Shown here in pieces: positions 17,390 through 25,672 of a stretch of DNA of 64,000 nucleotides. Position 1 is the first letter of the stretch. Each line of letters opens with the position of its first letter. Origin of the DNA: Rhizobium sp. NLR16a (GTDB lineage: Bacteria > Pseudomonadota > Alphaproteobacteria > Rhizobiales > Rhizobiaceae); the NCBI RefSeq assembly GCF_017948245.1, contig NZ_CP072867.1, positions 186,001 to 250,000 of the forward strand, written 5' to 3'. The position numbers and the translations under genes were made by a program. Below the pieces are notes generated by a model that saw only the letters and a program-made list of their open reading frames with translations, ran no database searches and had not been told where the DNA came from.

Positions 17390-20300
17390 TCAGCACTCCT
17401 CCAGAACAACAATGATATCGCCCGCTTTGACGTTTCGTCCGGGCCCGGCGCGCAGGTCGCGGACACGGCCTGGCGCATGTGCGGTGACGTTGATTTCCAT
17501 TTTCATGGATTCGATGATGGCAAGCGTGTCGCCGGTCGCGACCGGTGCGCCCGGCTCGACCAGCAGTTTCCAGATATTGCCGGGCACGGCGCTGGCGACA
17601 CCGAAGCAGCCTTGGGGAATGTCCCCATCCGGGCTTTCGCCGGCGCCTTCGTCGGTAACGAAGCTGTCGAGACCCGCCGCCTTCCAGCGCTGGCGTTCGG
17701 CGTCGAAGGCGGCCTGCTGGCGCATCTTGAAGGTCGCAATCGAGGCGGCATTTGCCTGCAATTCCTGCTCATAGGCGGCGTAGGAAAATTCCGTCTCCTC
17801 GATCTTGACGGGATAACCGCCATGCGGAAAGGCGCTGCGGGCCTCCGCCAATTCCTGATGGCTGGCCGGAAAGAAGCGGATCTGATCGAAGAAATCGAGC
17901 AGCCACGGCTTGCCCCTGGCAAAGACCGGCGTCTGCCGCCAGGTGTTCCACACCTGGATTGTGCGACCGAACAGCTGATAGCCGCCAGGACCTTCCATGC
18001 CGTAGATGCACATATAGGCCCCGCCGATGCCGACGGCATTTTCCGGCGTCCATGTACGGGCCGGATTGTACTTCGTCGTCACCAGCCGGTGGCGCGGATC
18101 GACGGGGGTCGCCACCGGCGCGCCGAGATAGACGTCGCCGAGACCGAGCACAAGATAGCTGGCGTCGAAGACGATGTCGCGCACGGCCTGTTCGTCGGTC
18201 AGCCCGTTGATGCGGCGGATGAACTCGATGTTGTCAGGGCACCAGGGCGCATTCGGCCGCACGAGTTCCTGATATTTGCGCATGGCAAGTTCCGCATCCG
18301 GATCGTTCCAGGAAAGCGGCAGATGCACGATGCGACTCGGCACGGTGACGTCCTGGGCCGCCGGCAGACTTGCTTCGATTTCGGCCAGCAGGCCAAGCAG
18401 GCGTTTGCGGGTCAGCGTCGTGCCGTCATAATGGATCTGTAGCGAACGGATGCCGGGTGTGAGATCGACGATGCCGGGCAGACGGGCCTGCGAGACGGCC
18501 TGCATCAGCAGGTGCACTCTCAGCCGCAGAGCGATATCGAGCGTCATCGGTCCGTACTCAACCAGCAGATTGTCATCGCCCTGGCGGCGATAGACGACGG
18601 AGACAGGCCCGTCGTCACTCTTGCCGATCACAGGTGAGCCCATTTCTTCCTTCGCCCGATGCACGACCGGGCCGGCAATCGGATCATCCGATCGCGTGAC
18701 GGGATGAAAGCGGATGCGATCGCCCGGCTTGAACTGGCCCATTTTCCACTGTTCGTCGCGCGCAATGACCGCCGGGCAGACGAAGCCGCCGAGGCTCGGG
18801 CCGTCAGGCCCGAGAATGATCGGCATGTCGCCGGTGAAATCGATCGCGCCGATTGCATAGGCATTGTCATGCAGGTTCGAGGGATGGAGACCAGCCTCGC
18901 CGCCATCGCTGCGCGCCCATTTCGGTGCCGGGCCGATGAGACGAACGCCGGTGCGGGCGCTGTTGAAATGCACCTCGTAATTTGTCGAGAACAGCGTCTC
19001 GATATCGCCGTGCTGGAAGAAATCAGGCGCGCCATGTGGACCATAGACAACGCCGACATCCCACTCGCGCGTCAGTTCCGCAGGCTCGGTTGCCGGCTTT
19101 GCGGCATCGGCGGTCGCCTGACGGGCAAGATGCAGCACATGGCCGGTCTTCAACGTCCCGGTGGCGTTGCCGCCGAACTGCCCGAGCCCGAAGGTGGCGC
19201 GTGAGCCGAGCACGACCGGAGCGGCAAAACCGCCCGCCACGGCGAGGTAAGCCCGCTGCCCCGGTCCATCGATGCTGCCGACGACGAGGATCTGGCCGGC
19301 GCGGATGGTGACGGCCTCGCCATGCGGCAATTTCACGCCGTCGACGCTCATCGCCATCCCGGCGCCGGCAAGGGCAACTGTCGTATCGGTATGGAATTTC
19401 AGCATCGGACCGGAGACCGTCAGCTCCAGCGCCGCAACCATGTCGCCATTGCCGACGAGGCGGTTGGCATGGCGGAAGGAACGTTCGTCCATCGGCCCGC
19501 TCGGCGGCACGCCGACATGCCAGAGACCAAGCCGGCCCGGCAGTTCCTGGATGCTCGATTGCGCGCCCGGCGCGATCACCTCGATGACATCGGCTACGAA
19601 GGAAAAATCACGTAGCGCCGTCGTCGCCACCTTGCCGCTCGCCAGAAGCCCGGAGCTGGCGATGGCCCTGAGATAGTCGAGATTGGTTTCGATGCCCGAT
19701 ATCGATGTTTCCGCAAGTGCCGCCTTCAGCTTTTCGATCGCAGCCGGGCGATCCTCGGCTGACACAATCACTTTGGCGAGCATCGGATCGTAGAAGGGTG
19801 TGACCTCCGTGCCGGTCTCGATCCAGCCGTCGATGCGTGCGTCCCTGGGGAACGCCACTTCCGTCAGGAGGCCGGCGCTCGGGCGGAAATCGGCATGCGG
19901 CATTTCTGCATAGATGCGCACTTCAATCGCCGCTCCCTTCGGCTGCAGGGCCTCGGCGCTCGAGAGCACGTCCTCGCCCGCCGCCTGACGGATCATCCAT
20001 TCGACCAGATCGATCCCGAAGACGGCTTCGGTGACGGGATGTTCGACCTGCAGGCGGGTATTGACCTCAAGGAAGTAGAATTCCTCGCGCAGGGGATCGT
20101 AGATGAATTCCACGGTGCCGGCGGACTCATAGGAGACGGCAGCACCAAGGTCGATGGCCGCCTTGTGCAGGCGGGCGCGGGTCGCGGCAGAAAGTCCGGG
20201 GGCCGGGGTTTCCTCGACCACCTTCTGGTTTCGCCGCTGCAGCGAGCAGTCGCGCTCGCCGAGCGCGATGACCTTGCCTTGGCCGTTGCCGAAGATCTGC

Positions 20301-20929
20301 ACTTCGACGTGCCGTGCCTCTGCCACGAAACGCTCGATATAGACGCGCGCATCGCCGAAGCTTGCCCGTGCGGTGCGCTGCACGCTTTCGAAGGATGCCT
20401 TCAGGCTTTCGGCATCGGCGCAGAGCTGCATGCCGATGCCGCCGCCGCCGGCCGTGCTTTTCAGCATGACGGGATAGCCGATCGTTTCTGCCGCAGCGAG
20501 CGCTTCATCGGCGCTCGACAGCAGGCCGGTGCCAGGCAGCAGCGGCACGCCGCTCGTCCTCGCGAGTTCCCGCGCCGTATGCTTCAGCCCGAAGGCAGAG
20601 AGGTGCTCGGGCCGTGGCCCGATGAAGGCGATGCCTTCGGCGGCGAGGCGCTCCGCAAAACCGATATTTTCCGACAGGAAGCCGTAGCCGGGATGAACGG
20701 CCTCGGCCCCCGTCGCCTTGCAGGCGGCAATGACGGCATCGACATTGAGGTAGCTTTCGCCGGCGGGCGCCGGCCCGAGGCGCACCGCTTCATCCGCCAT
20801 CAACGCAGGCTTGGCGAAGCGGTCGGCATCGGAATAGACGGCGACAGAGGCAATACCCATCCGTCGCAGCGTCTTGATGACCCGGATGGCGATTTCGCCC
20901 CGGTTGGCGATCAGGACTTTCTTGAACAT
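17390..20929 (-). CDS. Guanidine carboxylase (urea carboxylase family), biotin-dependent
   Basis: A 1179-residue single-chain biotin enzyme. The N-terminal biotin carboxylase (residues 1 to about 450) shows KVLIANRGEIAIRVI, the ATP-grasp loop KSTAGGGGIGMQ and GERDCSLQRRNQKVVEE. Next come the two KipA/KipI-type carboxyltransferase domains (GVPPSGPMDERSF from about 475; the second from about 790). The biotinyl domain carries ESMKMEIN with Lys1143 as the biotin site. This family is usually named urea carboxylase. Enzymes in guanidine-riboswitch operons with two DUF1989 genes have been shown to prefer guanidine, giving carboxyguanidine. The operon context therefore favours guanidine, with urea the alternative. 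It starts 2 bases after the upstream DUF1989 gene ends. Confidence 0.93.
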   Translation of the reverse strand: MFKKVLIANRGEIAIRVIKTLRRMGIASVAVYSDADRFAKPALMADEAVRLGPAPAGESYLNVDAVIAACKATGAEAVHPGYGFLSENIGFAERLAAEGIAFIGPRPEHLSAFGLKHTARELARTSGVPLLPGTGLLSSADEALAAAETIGYPVMLKSTAGGGGIGMQLCADAESLKASFESVQRTARASFGDARVYIERFVAEARHVEVQIFGNGQGKVIALGERDCSLQRRNQKVVEETPAPGLSAATRARLHKAAIDLGAAVSYESAGTVEFIYDPLREEFYFLEVNTRLQVEHPVTEAVFGIDLVEWMIRQAAGEDVLSSAEALQPKGAAIEVRIYAEMPHADFRPSAGLLTEVAFPRDARIDGWIETGTEVTPFYDPMLAKVIVSAEDRPAAIEKLKAALAETSISGIETNLDYLRAIASSGLLASGKVATTALRDFSFVADVIEVIAPGAQSSIQELPGRLGLWHVGVPPSGPMDERSFRHANRLVGNGDMVAALELTVSGPMLKFHTDTTVALAGAGMAMSVDGVKLPHGEAVTIRAGQILVVGSIDGPGQRAYLAVAGGFAAPVVLGSRATFGLGQFGGNATGTLKTGHVLHLARQATADAAKPATEPAELTREWDVGVVYGPHGAPDFFQHGDIETLFSTNYEVHFNSARTGVRLIGPAPKWARSDGGEAGLHPSNLHDNAYAIGAIDFTGDMPIILGPDGPSLGGFVCPAVIARDEQWKMGQFKPGDRIRFHPVTRSDDPIAGPVVHRAKEEMGSPVIGKSDDGPVSVVYRRQGDDNLLVEYGPMTLDIALRLRVHLLMQAVSQARLPGIVDLTPGIRSLQIHYDGTTLTRKRLLGLLAEIEASLPAAQDVTVPSRIVHLPLSWNDPDAELAMRKYQELVRPNAPWCPDNIEFIRRINGLTDEQAVRDIVFDASYLVLGLGDVYLGAPVATPVDPRHRLVTTKYNPARTWTPENAVGIGGAYMCIYGMEGPGGYQLFGRTIQVWNTWRQTPVFARGKPWLLDFFDQIRFFPASHQELAEARSAFPHGGYPVKIEETEFSYAAYEQELQANAASIATFKMRQQAAFDAERQRWKAAGLDSFVTDEGAGESPDGDIPQGCFGVASAVPGNIWKLLVEPGAPVATGDTLAIIESMKMEINVTAHAPGRVRDLRAGPGRNVKAGDIIVVLEEC

Positions 20930-20931
20930 GC

Positions 20932-21588
20932 TCAGTCCTCGCCGTCCCAGATCAGCACCCGGATCGGCGTCGGATCGAAGCCATTGCAGGGATTGTTGAT
21001 CTGCGGGCAGTTGGAGATGACGCAGAGCACGTCCATCTCCGCGACGAGTTCGACATAGTCGCCGGGTGCGGAAATGCCGTCGACGATCGTCATCTCGCCA
21101 TTCGGCTTGATCGGCACGTTCATGAAGAAATTGATGTTCGGCACGATGTCGCGTTTGCCCATGCCGTGTTTCGAAACTTCGAGCACAAAGTTGTCGCGGC
21201 AGGCATGCAGGTATTTCGTGCCATGACCGAAGCGCACCGTATTGCTCTCGCAGGAGCAGGCGCCGGCGGAGGTGTCATGGCGGCCGCAGCTGTCGGCCGT
21301 CATCGTCAGCATGACATTGCCTTCGTTCGACATGATCTTGGTGCCGATGCCGATATAGGCAGCACCCTGCATGCGCATCGTATCCTGATTGGAATAGCGC
21401 TCGGAGAAATCATCGGCACGGTAGAAGAGCGTGTCGATCGCCTGCTGGCCAAGACTGTCTTCGATGCGGATCGTCTGGCCCTTGCGCACAAGGCCGGACC
21501 ACGGAGCTTCGGCCGGAATGAAATGATCCTGCGCGACATTCTGCAGGGTGCGGGCAGGGGAGGTCTGAATGAAATCGGACATCGTCAT
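20932..21588 (-). CDS. Carboxyguanidine deiminase subunit, DUF1989 (UAAP2 type)
   Basis: A 218-residue DUF1989 protein long known as urea-amidolyase-associated protein 2. It is rich in Cys and His, with CGRHDTSAGACSCES near residue 100 and CPQINNPCNGFDPTPI at the C terminus, which are likely metal ligands. In guanidine-degrading operons two such proteins form the carboxyguanidine deiminase (CgdAB), which converts carboxyguanidine to allophanate and ammonia. It lies between its partner (4 bases upstream) and the carboxylase (2 bases downstream). Which of CgdA and CgdB it is cannot be settled here. Confidence 0.88.
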   Translation of the reverse strand: MTMSDFIQTSPARTLQNVAQDHFIPAEAPWSGLVRKGQTIRIEDSLGQQAIDTLFYRADDFSERYSNQDTMRMQGAAYIGIGTKIMSNEGNVMLTMTADSCGRHDTSAGACSCESNTVRFGHGTKYLHACRDNFVLEVSKHGMGKRDIVPNINFFMNVPIKPNGEMTIVDGISAPGDYVELVAEMDVLCVISNCPQINNPCNGFDPTPIRVLIWDGED

Positions 21589-21592
21589 CTCC

Positions 21593-22414
21593 TCAGGCCT
21601 GCATCAGGGTGTTGTTTTCGAAACCGCGCGCGGCTTCGGCCGTCGCCGTGCGGCAGAGATCGTCGGCAGCAGGGATTGCCGCCTTGTAGCGCGTGATGAC
21701 GACAGGCTTCGGCTGATAGGTGGGATCGGGATCGAGCGGATGCGGGCAGGTGGAAAAGCCGACCAGCATGTCCATCTCGGCACGCAGTTCGACATAGTCG
21801 CCGCTGTTGGAGCGTTTGCCTTGCCAGCCGAACCCACCACTCTCGGCCAGGCGGACGGGCGCGAAAAGATTGAGGATGCCGGGAATATCGCGCCTGTCGA
21901 GGCCGAGCTTGACGGCGACGAGGATCAGATTGTCACGGGTATTGCGTGTCTTCTCACTCGGATATTTCGCGGCATTCGAGGTGGCCGTCGAGCCGCCCAT
22001 CAGACAGTCATGGGCGCCGGAACTATCCTCGATCATCGAGAACATGACGCGGCCCATATCGGAAAAAATCACCCGCCCCTTGCCGAGTGCCGTCGTCCAC
22101 TGGACCTTGGCGGTATCGACGAGATTGATCCGCTCGCTCGTATCGCCGGCATTCCAGGCAATGAGCGCCACCGTGGAATTTCCCTCTGCCTGATCGATGC
22201 GGATCGCCTCGCCGCGCAAGAGCTTCGTCGACCAGTACCAGCCGCCGGGAATGGTCTCCTGGTGGATGACGGCGGCGGCATCGATGGCCGGCGCCGGCAG
22301 CGGGCTGGGGCCGGGCAGGACCTTGGGCGCAAATTCCAGCCCCTTCTTCTGGTGCTCCTCGTAACGCGCGCGATTGGAGGCGATTTCTTCGGGGGCGCGT
22401 CTCACATGCATCAT
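21593..22414 (-). CDS. Carboxyguanidine deiminase subunit, DUF1989 (UAAP1 type)
   Basis: A 273-residue DUF1989 protein, paralogous to the product of the next gene (both share KLGLDRRDIPGILNLF / KHGMGKRDIVPNINFF and a YVELRAEMD segment). It retains the metal-site region SSGAHDCLMGG and the terminal TCPHPLDPDPTYQPKP. It is the longer, UAAP1-type partner of the presumed heteromeric carboxyguanidine deiminase. Its ATG overlaps the ATPase stop (ATGA), coupling transporter and enzyme translation. Confidence 0.88.
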   Translation of the reverse strand: MMHVRRAPEEIASNRARYEEHQKKGLEFAPKVLPGPSPLPAPAIDAAAVIHQETIPGGWYWSTKLLRGEAIRIDQAEGNSTVALIAWNAGDTSERINLVDTAKVQWTTALGKGRVIFSDMGRVMFSMIEDSSGAHDCLMGGSTATSNAAKYPSEKTRNTRDNLILVAVKLGLDRRDIPGILNLFAPVRLAESGGFGWQGKRSNSGDYVELRAEMDMLVGFSTCPHPLDPDPTYQPKPVVITRYKAAIPAADDLCRTATAEAARGFENNTLMQA

Positions 22415-23235
22415 AGCGTCTCTCCTGATGATGCCAGGTCGTCCCGGCCATGCCCCAGGGAAGCGACCGGGCCGTCCCGGTCAGGGCTGAAGATCGATGG
22501 CTGGCCGGCAAGGCGCGGCGGCCAGATGGCAATATCCTTGGTGATGGTGGCGCCGTAGCGCTCCTTTTCCTCAGGCCGGTCGCGGCGGCGTTCGAAGGCG
22601 ACGACGCGGTTGGCCAGCGTGAAAGCCTCGCGCATGTCATGCGTGACCATGACGACGGTCATCTGCGTTTCATGCCAGAGCCGCTTCATCAGCGTGTGGA
22701 TCTCGGCGCGGATGCCGGGATCGAGCGCGCCGAACGGTTCATCGAGCAGCAGCACCTTCGGCTTCATGATAAGCGCCTGGGCGAGCGCCAGGCGCTGCTG
22801 CATGCCGCCGGAAAGCTGAGCCGGATACTTGTTCTCCGAACCGGCGAGCCCGACTTCGGCAATCAGTTGGCGTGCTTCCTCGATGGCGCTGCGGCGTGCG
22901 GCGCCGAAGAGCCTGGCCTTGTAGCGCGCGGCGGAAAATTCCCTGCCGAGCAGCACGTTGGCGAGCACCGTCAGGTGTGGAAAGACGGAATAACGCTGGA
23001 AGACGACCCCGCGATCCGGTCCCGGCTCCGCCGGCAGAGCTTCGCCGTCGAGCAGGATCTTGCCCTTCGTCGGTTGCTCCTGGCCGAGCAGCATGCGCAG
23101 GAAAGTGGTCTTGCCGCAGCCTGATGGGCCGACAAGCGCGACGAAGGCACGCGAAGCGACTGTCAGTGACACATCCTCGAGGACGATCTGGTCGCCATAT
23201 TCCTTCCAGACCCTTTCGATCTTCAACTCGCTCAT
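22411..23235 (-). CDS. ABC transporter ATPase, TauB/NrtD-like (guanidine importer)
   Basis: A 274-residue ATPase with Walker A GPSGCGKTT, Q-loop GVVFQRYSVFPHL, signature LSGGMQQRLALAQAL, Walker B VLLLDEPFGALD and the switch His in MVTHDMREA. It belongs to the taurine/nitrate/sulfonate importer family. The ATG at 23235 (MSELKIERV) overlaps the permease stop; the open frame upstream to 23463 is antisense noise. It energises uptake by the permease and binding protein encoded just upstream. Importers of this type in guanidine operons bring guanidine in as a nitrogen source. Confidence 0.92.
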   Translation of the reverse strand: MSELKIERVWKEYGDQIVLEDVSLTVASRAFVALVGPSGCGKTTFLRMLLGQEQPTKGKILLDGEALPAEPGPDRGVVFQRYSVFPHLTVLANVLLGREFSAARYKARLFGAARRSAIEEARQLIAEVGLAGSENKYPAQLSGGMQQRLALAQALIMKPKVLLLDEPFGALDPGIRAEIHTLMKRLWHETQMTVVMVTHDMREAFTLANRVVAFERRRDRPEEKERYGATITKDIAIWPPRLAGQPSIFSPDRDGPVASLGHGRDDLASSGETL

Positions 23236-24050
23236 GCCTGCTTCTCCAGTTCGGACCAGGGGAAGACGGCGATGCGCAAGCGATCGAGCAGGGCGTTCAT
23301 GACCACCGCAAGCAGGGTGATCCAGACGACATAGGGAAAGATGACATCCATCGAGAGATAGCGGCGGACGAGGAAGATGCGGTAGCCGAGACCGGAGTCC
23401 GACGAGATCGCCTCGGCCGCGATCAGGAACAGCCAGGCCGGGCCGAGCTGCAGTCGGAGGCAAGTGATCAACCGCGGCAGGATTTGCGGCAGCAGGACAC
23501 GCAGACCGATCTGCCAGGAGGAGCCGCCGAGCGTCTCGGCCTTGACGATCTGTTCGCGCGGCAATTCCAGCGCCTTCAGCGCCAGATCGCGGATCATCGT
23601 CGGCGCGACGCCGATGACGATAAGGGCGATTTTTGACGTCTCTCCGAGACCCATGACGATGAACAGGATCGGCAGCAGCGCCAGTGGTGGCACCATGGAG
23701 ATGACGGCGACGAAGGGGGAAAGCAGCGCTCTGAGATAGGGCAGCATGCCGATCAGCATGCCGATGATGAGCGCTGTCGCCGTCGAGATGCCGAGGCCGG
23801 AGAGCAGGCGGATGAGGCTCGCGCCCGTGTCCGACCAGAGCAGAAACTCGCCGGTGCGCGGGTCGGCGACGAAGGCCAGACGGTTGATCGCATCGGCAAA
23901 GCCGGCAAGGCTCGGCAGAAGCTTGTCGTTGGCGTTATCAGCCAGTCGCGCGGCCGAGCCGAAGGCATAGGCAAGGGCGAGCAGCACGAAGGGCAGCATC
24001 GTCAAGGCGAACTGGGCGCCCCGGCTCGGCCTCGTGTTGATCCAACGCAT
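23232..24050 (-). CDS. ABC transporter permease, TauC-like (guanidine importer)
   Basis: A 272-residue inner-membrane protein with about six hydrophobic segments and the coupling motif EQIVKAETLGGSSWQIGLRV (the EAA loop). The start MRWINTRPS at 24050 has GGAG 8 bases upstream and positively charged residues ahead of the first membrane segment. Its 3' end overlaps the ATPase start by four bases. It probably works as a homodimer with the ATPase. Confidence 0.9.
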   Translation of the reverse strand: MRWINTRPSRGAQFALTMLPFVLLALAYAFGSAARLADNANDKLLPSLAGFADAINRLAFVADPRTGEFLLWSDTGASLIRLLSGLGISTATALIIGMLIGMLPYLRALLSPFVAVISMVPPLALLPILFIVMGLGETSKIALIVIGVAPTMIRDLALKALELPREQIVKAETLGGSSWQIGLRVLLPQILPRLITCLRLQLGPAWLFLIAAEAISSDSGLGYRIFLVRRYLSMDVIFPYVVWITLLAVVMNALLDRLRIAVFPWSELEKQA

Positions 24051-24106
24051 GGGAAATGCTCCGCTGATGAAGGGGAGGGAGCGCGGCAGACCGCGCCCCA
24101 TTGCGA

Positions 24107-25180
24107 TCAGAGCGAACCGTCGGCGGCGGCCTTCATATAGGCATCGGTGAAGCGCAGCTTCACATTGCCGGCGTCGCCCAGCACCTTGCCGTCAGGCATT
24201 TCGATGCCGATGACGTCGGCGGACGGCGCGCCGTTGCCGAGCAGACCCTTCTCGAAGAGGAAGTTGCGCACCAGATCCATGGTCTTCGGCAGGCTGGGCG
24301 AAGCGGTGAAGGCAACGGCATCAGCCGGCTTGTCGAAGAGCTTGGTGGCGGCAAGCTGGGCTTCGAAGCCGGAAAGATCGGTGCCCGAAGCCGAGCCCAT
24401 GGCCTCGCGGGCGGCCTTACCCTCGGCGGTGTCGGCGCGCAGCAGTGCGGCCGTCTCGTACCAGATGCCGGCAAGCGCCTTGCCGAAGTTCGGATTGTCC
24501 TTCAGCACGCCGCTATTGGCGACCATCAGGTCGATGATTTCGCCCGGCACTTGCGAGCTGTCGAAAACCTTCTTGGCCGAGGGATCTTGGAGGATGGTGG
24601 AGACCAGCGGGTTCCAGGTGACGACGGCGGTGACGTCAGGCGTCTTATAGGCCGCGACCATGTCGGCGTCGGAGGTGTTGACGACCTTCACGTCGCGTTC
24701 CGTCAGCTTGATGCTTTCGAGCGCGCGGGCGAGCAGATAGTGCGATACGGAGAATTCGACGAGATTGACGTTCTGGCCCTTGATATCGGCAAGGCTCGCC
24801 TTGTCCTTCAGGATCACGGCGTCATTGCCGTTGGAAAAGTCGCCGACGATCACGGCGGTCGTATCGACGCCGCCGGCGGCCGGGATCGACAGCCCATCCA
24901 TATTGGTCAGCGTCACTGCATCGAAGGCGCCGGCCGTGTACTGGTTCATCGATTCCACATAGTCGTTGAATTGGGTGACCTCGATCTTGATGCCGTATTT
25001 GTCGGCCCATTTCTTGACGATGCCGTGGTCGGCCGCGTAGCCCCAGGGCATCCAGCCGACATAGATGGACCAGGCCACCTTGAATTCCGTCTTCTGTTCC
25101 GCCTCTGCGACGGAAGCAAGGCCAAGCATCAGCGATAGCGCCAGCGCTGTGGTGGAAACAATCTTCGAAAAAGTCTGCAT
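24107..25180 (-). CDS. ABC transporter substrate-binding protein (guanidine/urea-type, TauA-like)
   Basis: A 357-residue periplasmic binding protein. The ATG at 25180 (MQTFSKIVST) has an AAGGGGA site 6 bases upstream and gives a clean signal peptide ending VAEAE. The mature part starts with FKVAWSIYVGWMPWGYA and FDAVTLTNMDGLSIPAAGG, the pattern of binding proteins annotated as putative urea transporters beside urea/guanidine carboxylases. It is the first gene after the guanidine-I riboswitch, so guanidine is the expected ligand. The acidic and aromatic residues near the N terminus would suit a cation. Confidence 0.9.
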   Translation of the reverse strand: MQTFSKIVSTTALALSLMLGLASVAEAEQKTEFKVAWSIYVGWMPWGYAADHGIVKKWADKYGIKIEVTQFNDYVESMNQYTAGAFDAVTLTNMDGLSIPAAGGVDTTAVIVGDFSNGNDAVILKDKASLADIKGQNVNLVEFSVSHYLLARALESIKLTERDVKVVNTSDADMVAAYKTPDVTAVVTWNPLVSTILQDPSAKKVFDSSQVPGEIIDLMVANSGVLKDNPNFGKALAGIWYETAALLRADTAEGKAAREAMGSASGTDLSGFEAQLAATKLFDKPADAVAFTASPSLPKTMDLVRNFLFEKGLLGNGAPSADVIGIEMPDGKVLGDAGNVKLRFTDAYMKAAADGSL

Positions 25181-25205
25181 TGAAATTCCCCTTCTGCTTT
25201 TCTTC

Positions 25206-25242
25206 AAAAGGGATCGGCAAAGACCATCGTGCCACCAATCCC
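25206..25242 (-). terminator. Intrinsic terminator, expression platform of the guanidine riboswitch
   Basis: On the minus strand GGGATTGG and CCGATCCC form an 8-bp stem (one G-U pair) around a 17-base loop, followed directly by TTTT. It lies 5 bases after the aptamer 3' side and 26 bases before the first start codon. Ligand binding should prevent it from forming, giving an ON switch as is usual for this class. Confidence 0.75.
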
Positions 25243-25247
25243 TTGGC

Positions 25248-25364
25248 TTACGAGGTCTCCCGGGCTTTTGTCCCGCCGTGCACCCGGCGGGATTTCTCCT
25301 CCGCCGGTGGTGGCTCTCGGACCAGTCGCGCTTCAGAAAAGTGCCGGAACCCTAGCCACCAACT
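25248..25364 (-). ncRNA. Guanidine-I riboswitch (ykkC class) aptamer
   Basis: The three conserved blocks of the ykkC/guanidine-I aptamer are present in order on the minus strand: CTAGGGTTCCG (25355-25345), ACTGGTCCGAGAG (25326-25314), and GGCGGGACAAAAGCCCGGGA followed by GACC (to 25254). The only difference noted is ACAAAAG where ATAAAAG is common. TTGG/CCAA segments at the ends can pair as P1. The predicted sigma-54 start at about 25365 begins the RNA just before the aptamer. It controls the transporter, deiminase, carboxylase and allophanate hydrolase genes downstream. This supports guanidine rather than urea as the operon's substrate. Confidence 0.95.
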
Positions 25365-25376
25365 CAGCACATTCTT

Positions 25377-25392
25377 TGCAAGAGGTGTGCCA
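25377..25392 (-). promoter_or_regulatory. Sigma-54 promoter for the guanidine operon
   Basis: On the minus strand TGGCAC is followed after 5 bases (ACCTC) by TTGCA, a full match to the RpoN -24/-12 consensus. The expected start falls about 12 bases on, immediately before the riboswitch. NtrC-type nitrogen control is the natural inference; no clear activator site was identified upstream. Confidence 0.8.
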
Positions 25393-25672
25393 GCTTATAA
25401 ATCTTTGATTTTTCTAGCGCCCGTTCCTTGGTTGCCTGTTACTGTGTACACTTTGCGGCATTTGCTAAATTTTTGAGCAGCGATCGGCGCGGCCATCCAA
25501 TCGACCTCGTCCTTTCGATCGACCGGCACATCCGGTGCGCCGGCACCGACACATTTTTTGGAAGCCCTCCAATTGCCTTGGAAGTAACCAAACTTGCTTT
25601 TTTACAGTCGCAGGAATACTTTTATTTGGTCGGTCAATAAATCGTCCAACCAGTACTGTCTGCGGTGGAGCT

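Noticed and set aside
15590..18442. A 950-codon plus-strand frame antisense to allophanate hydrolase and the carboxylase
   Set aside because: It is a high-GC shadow. The minus-strand genes carry clear catalytic motifs, and the plus frame has no recognisable domain.
17390..25180. Simple urea-degradation annotation of the operon
   Set aside because: The guanidine-I riboswitch and the paired DUF1989 genes point to guanidine, although urea as a side substrate cannot be excluded.
25530..25555. GCAC...GGTGC sequence upstream of the guanidine promoter as an NtrC site
   Set aside because: The half-site spacing is too short for the usual NtrC consensus, and the stretch is GC-rich enough to give chance matches.
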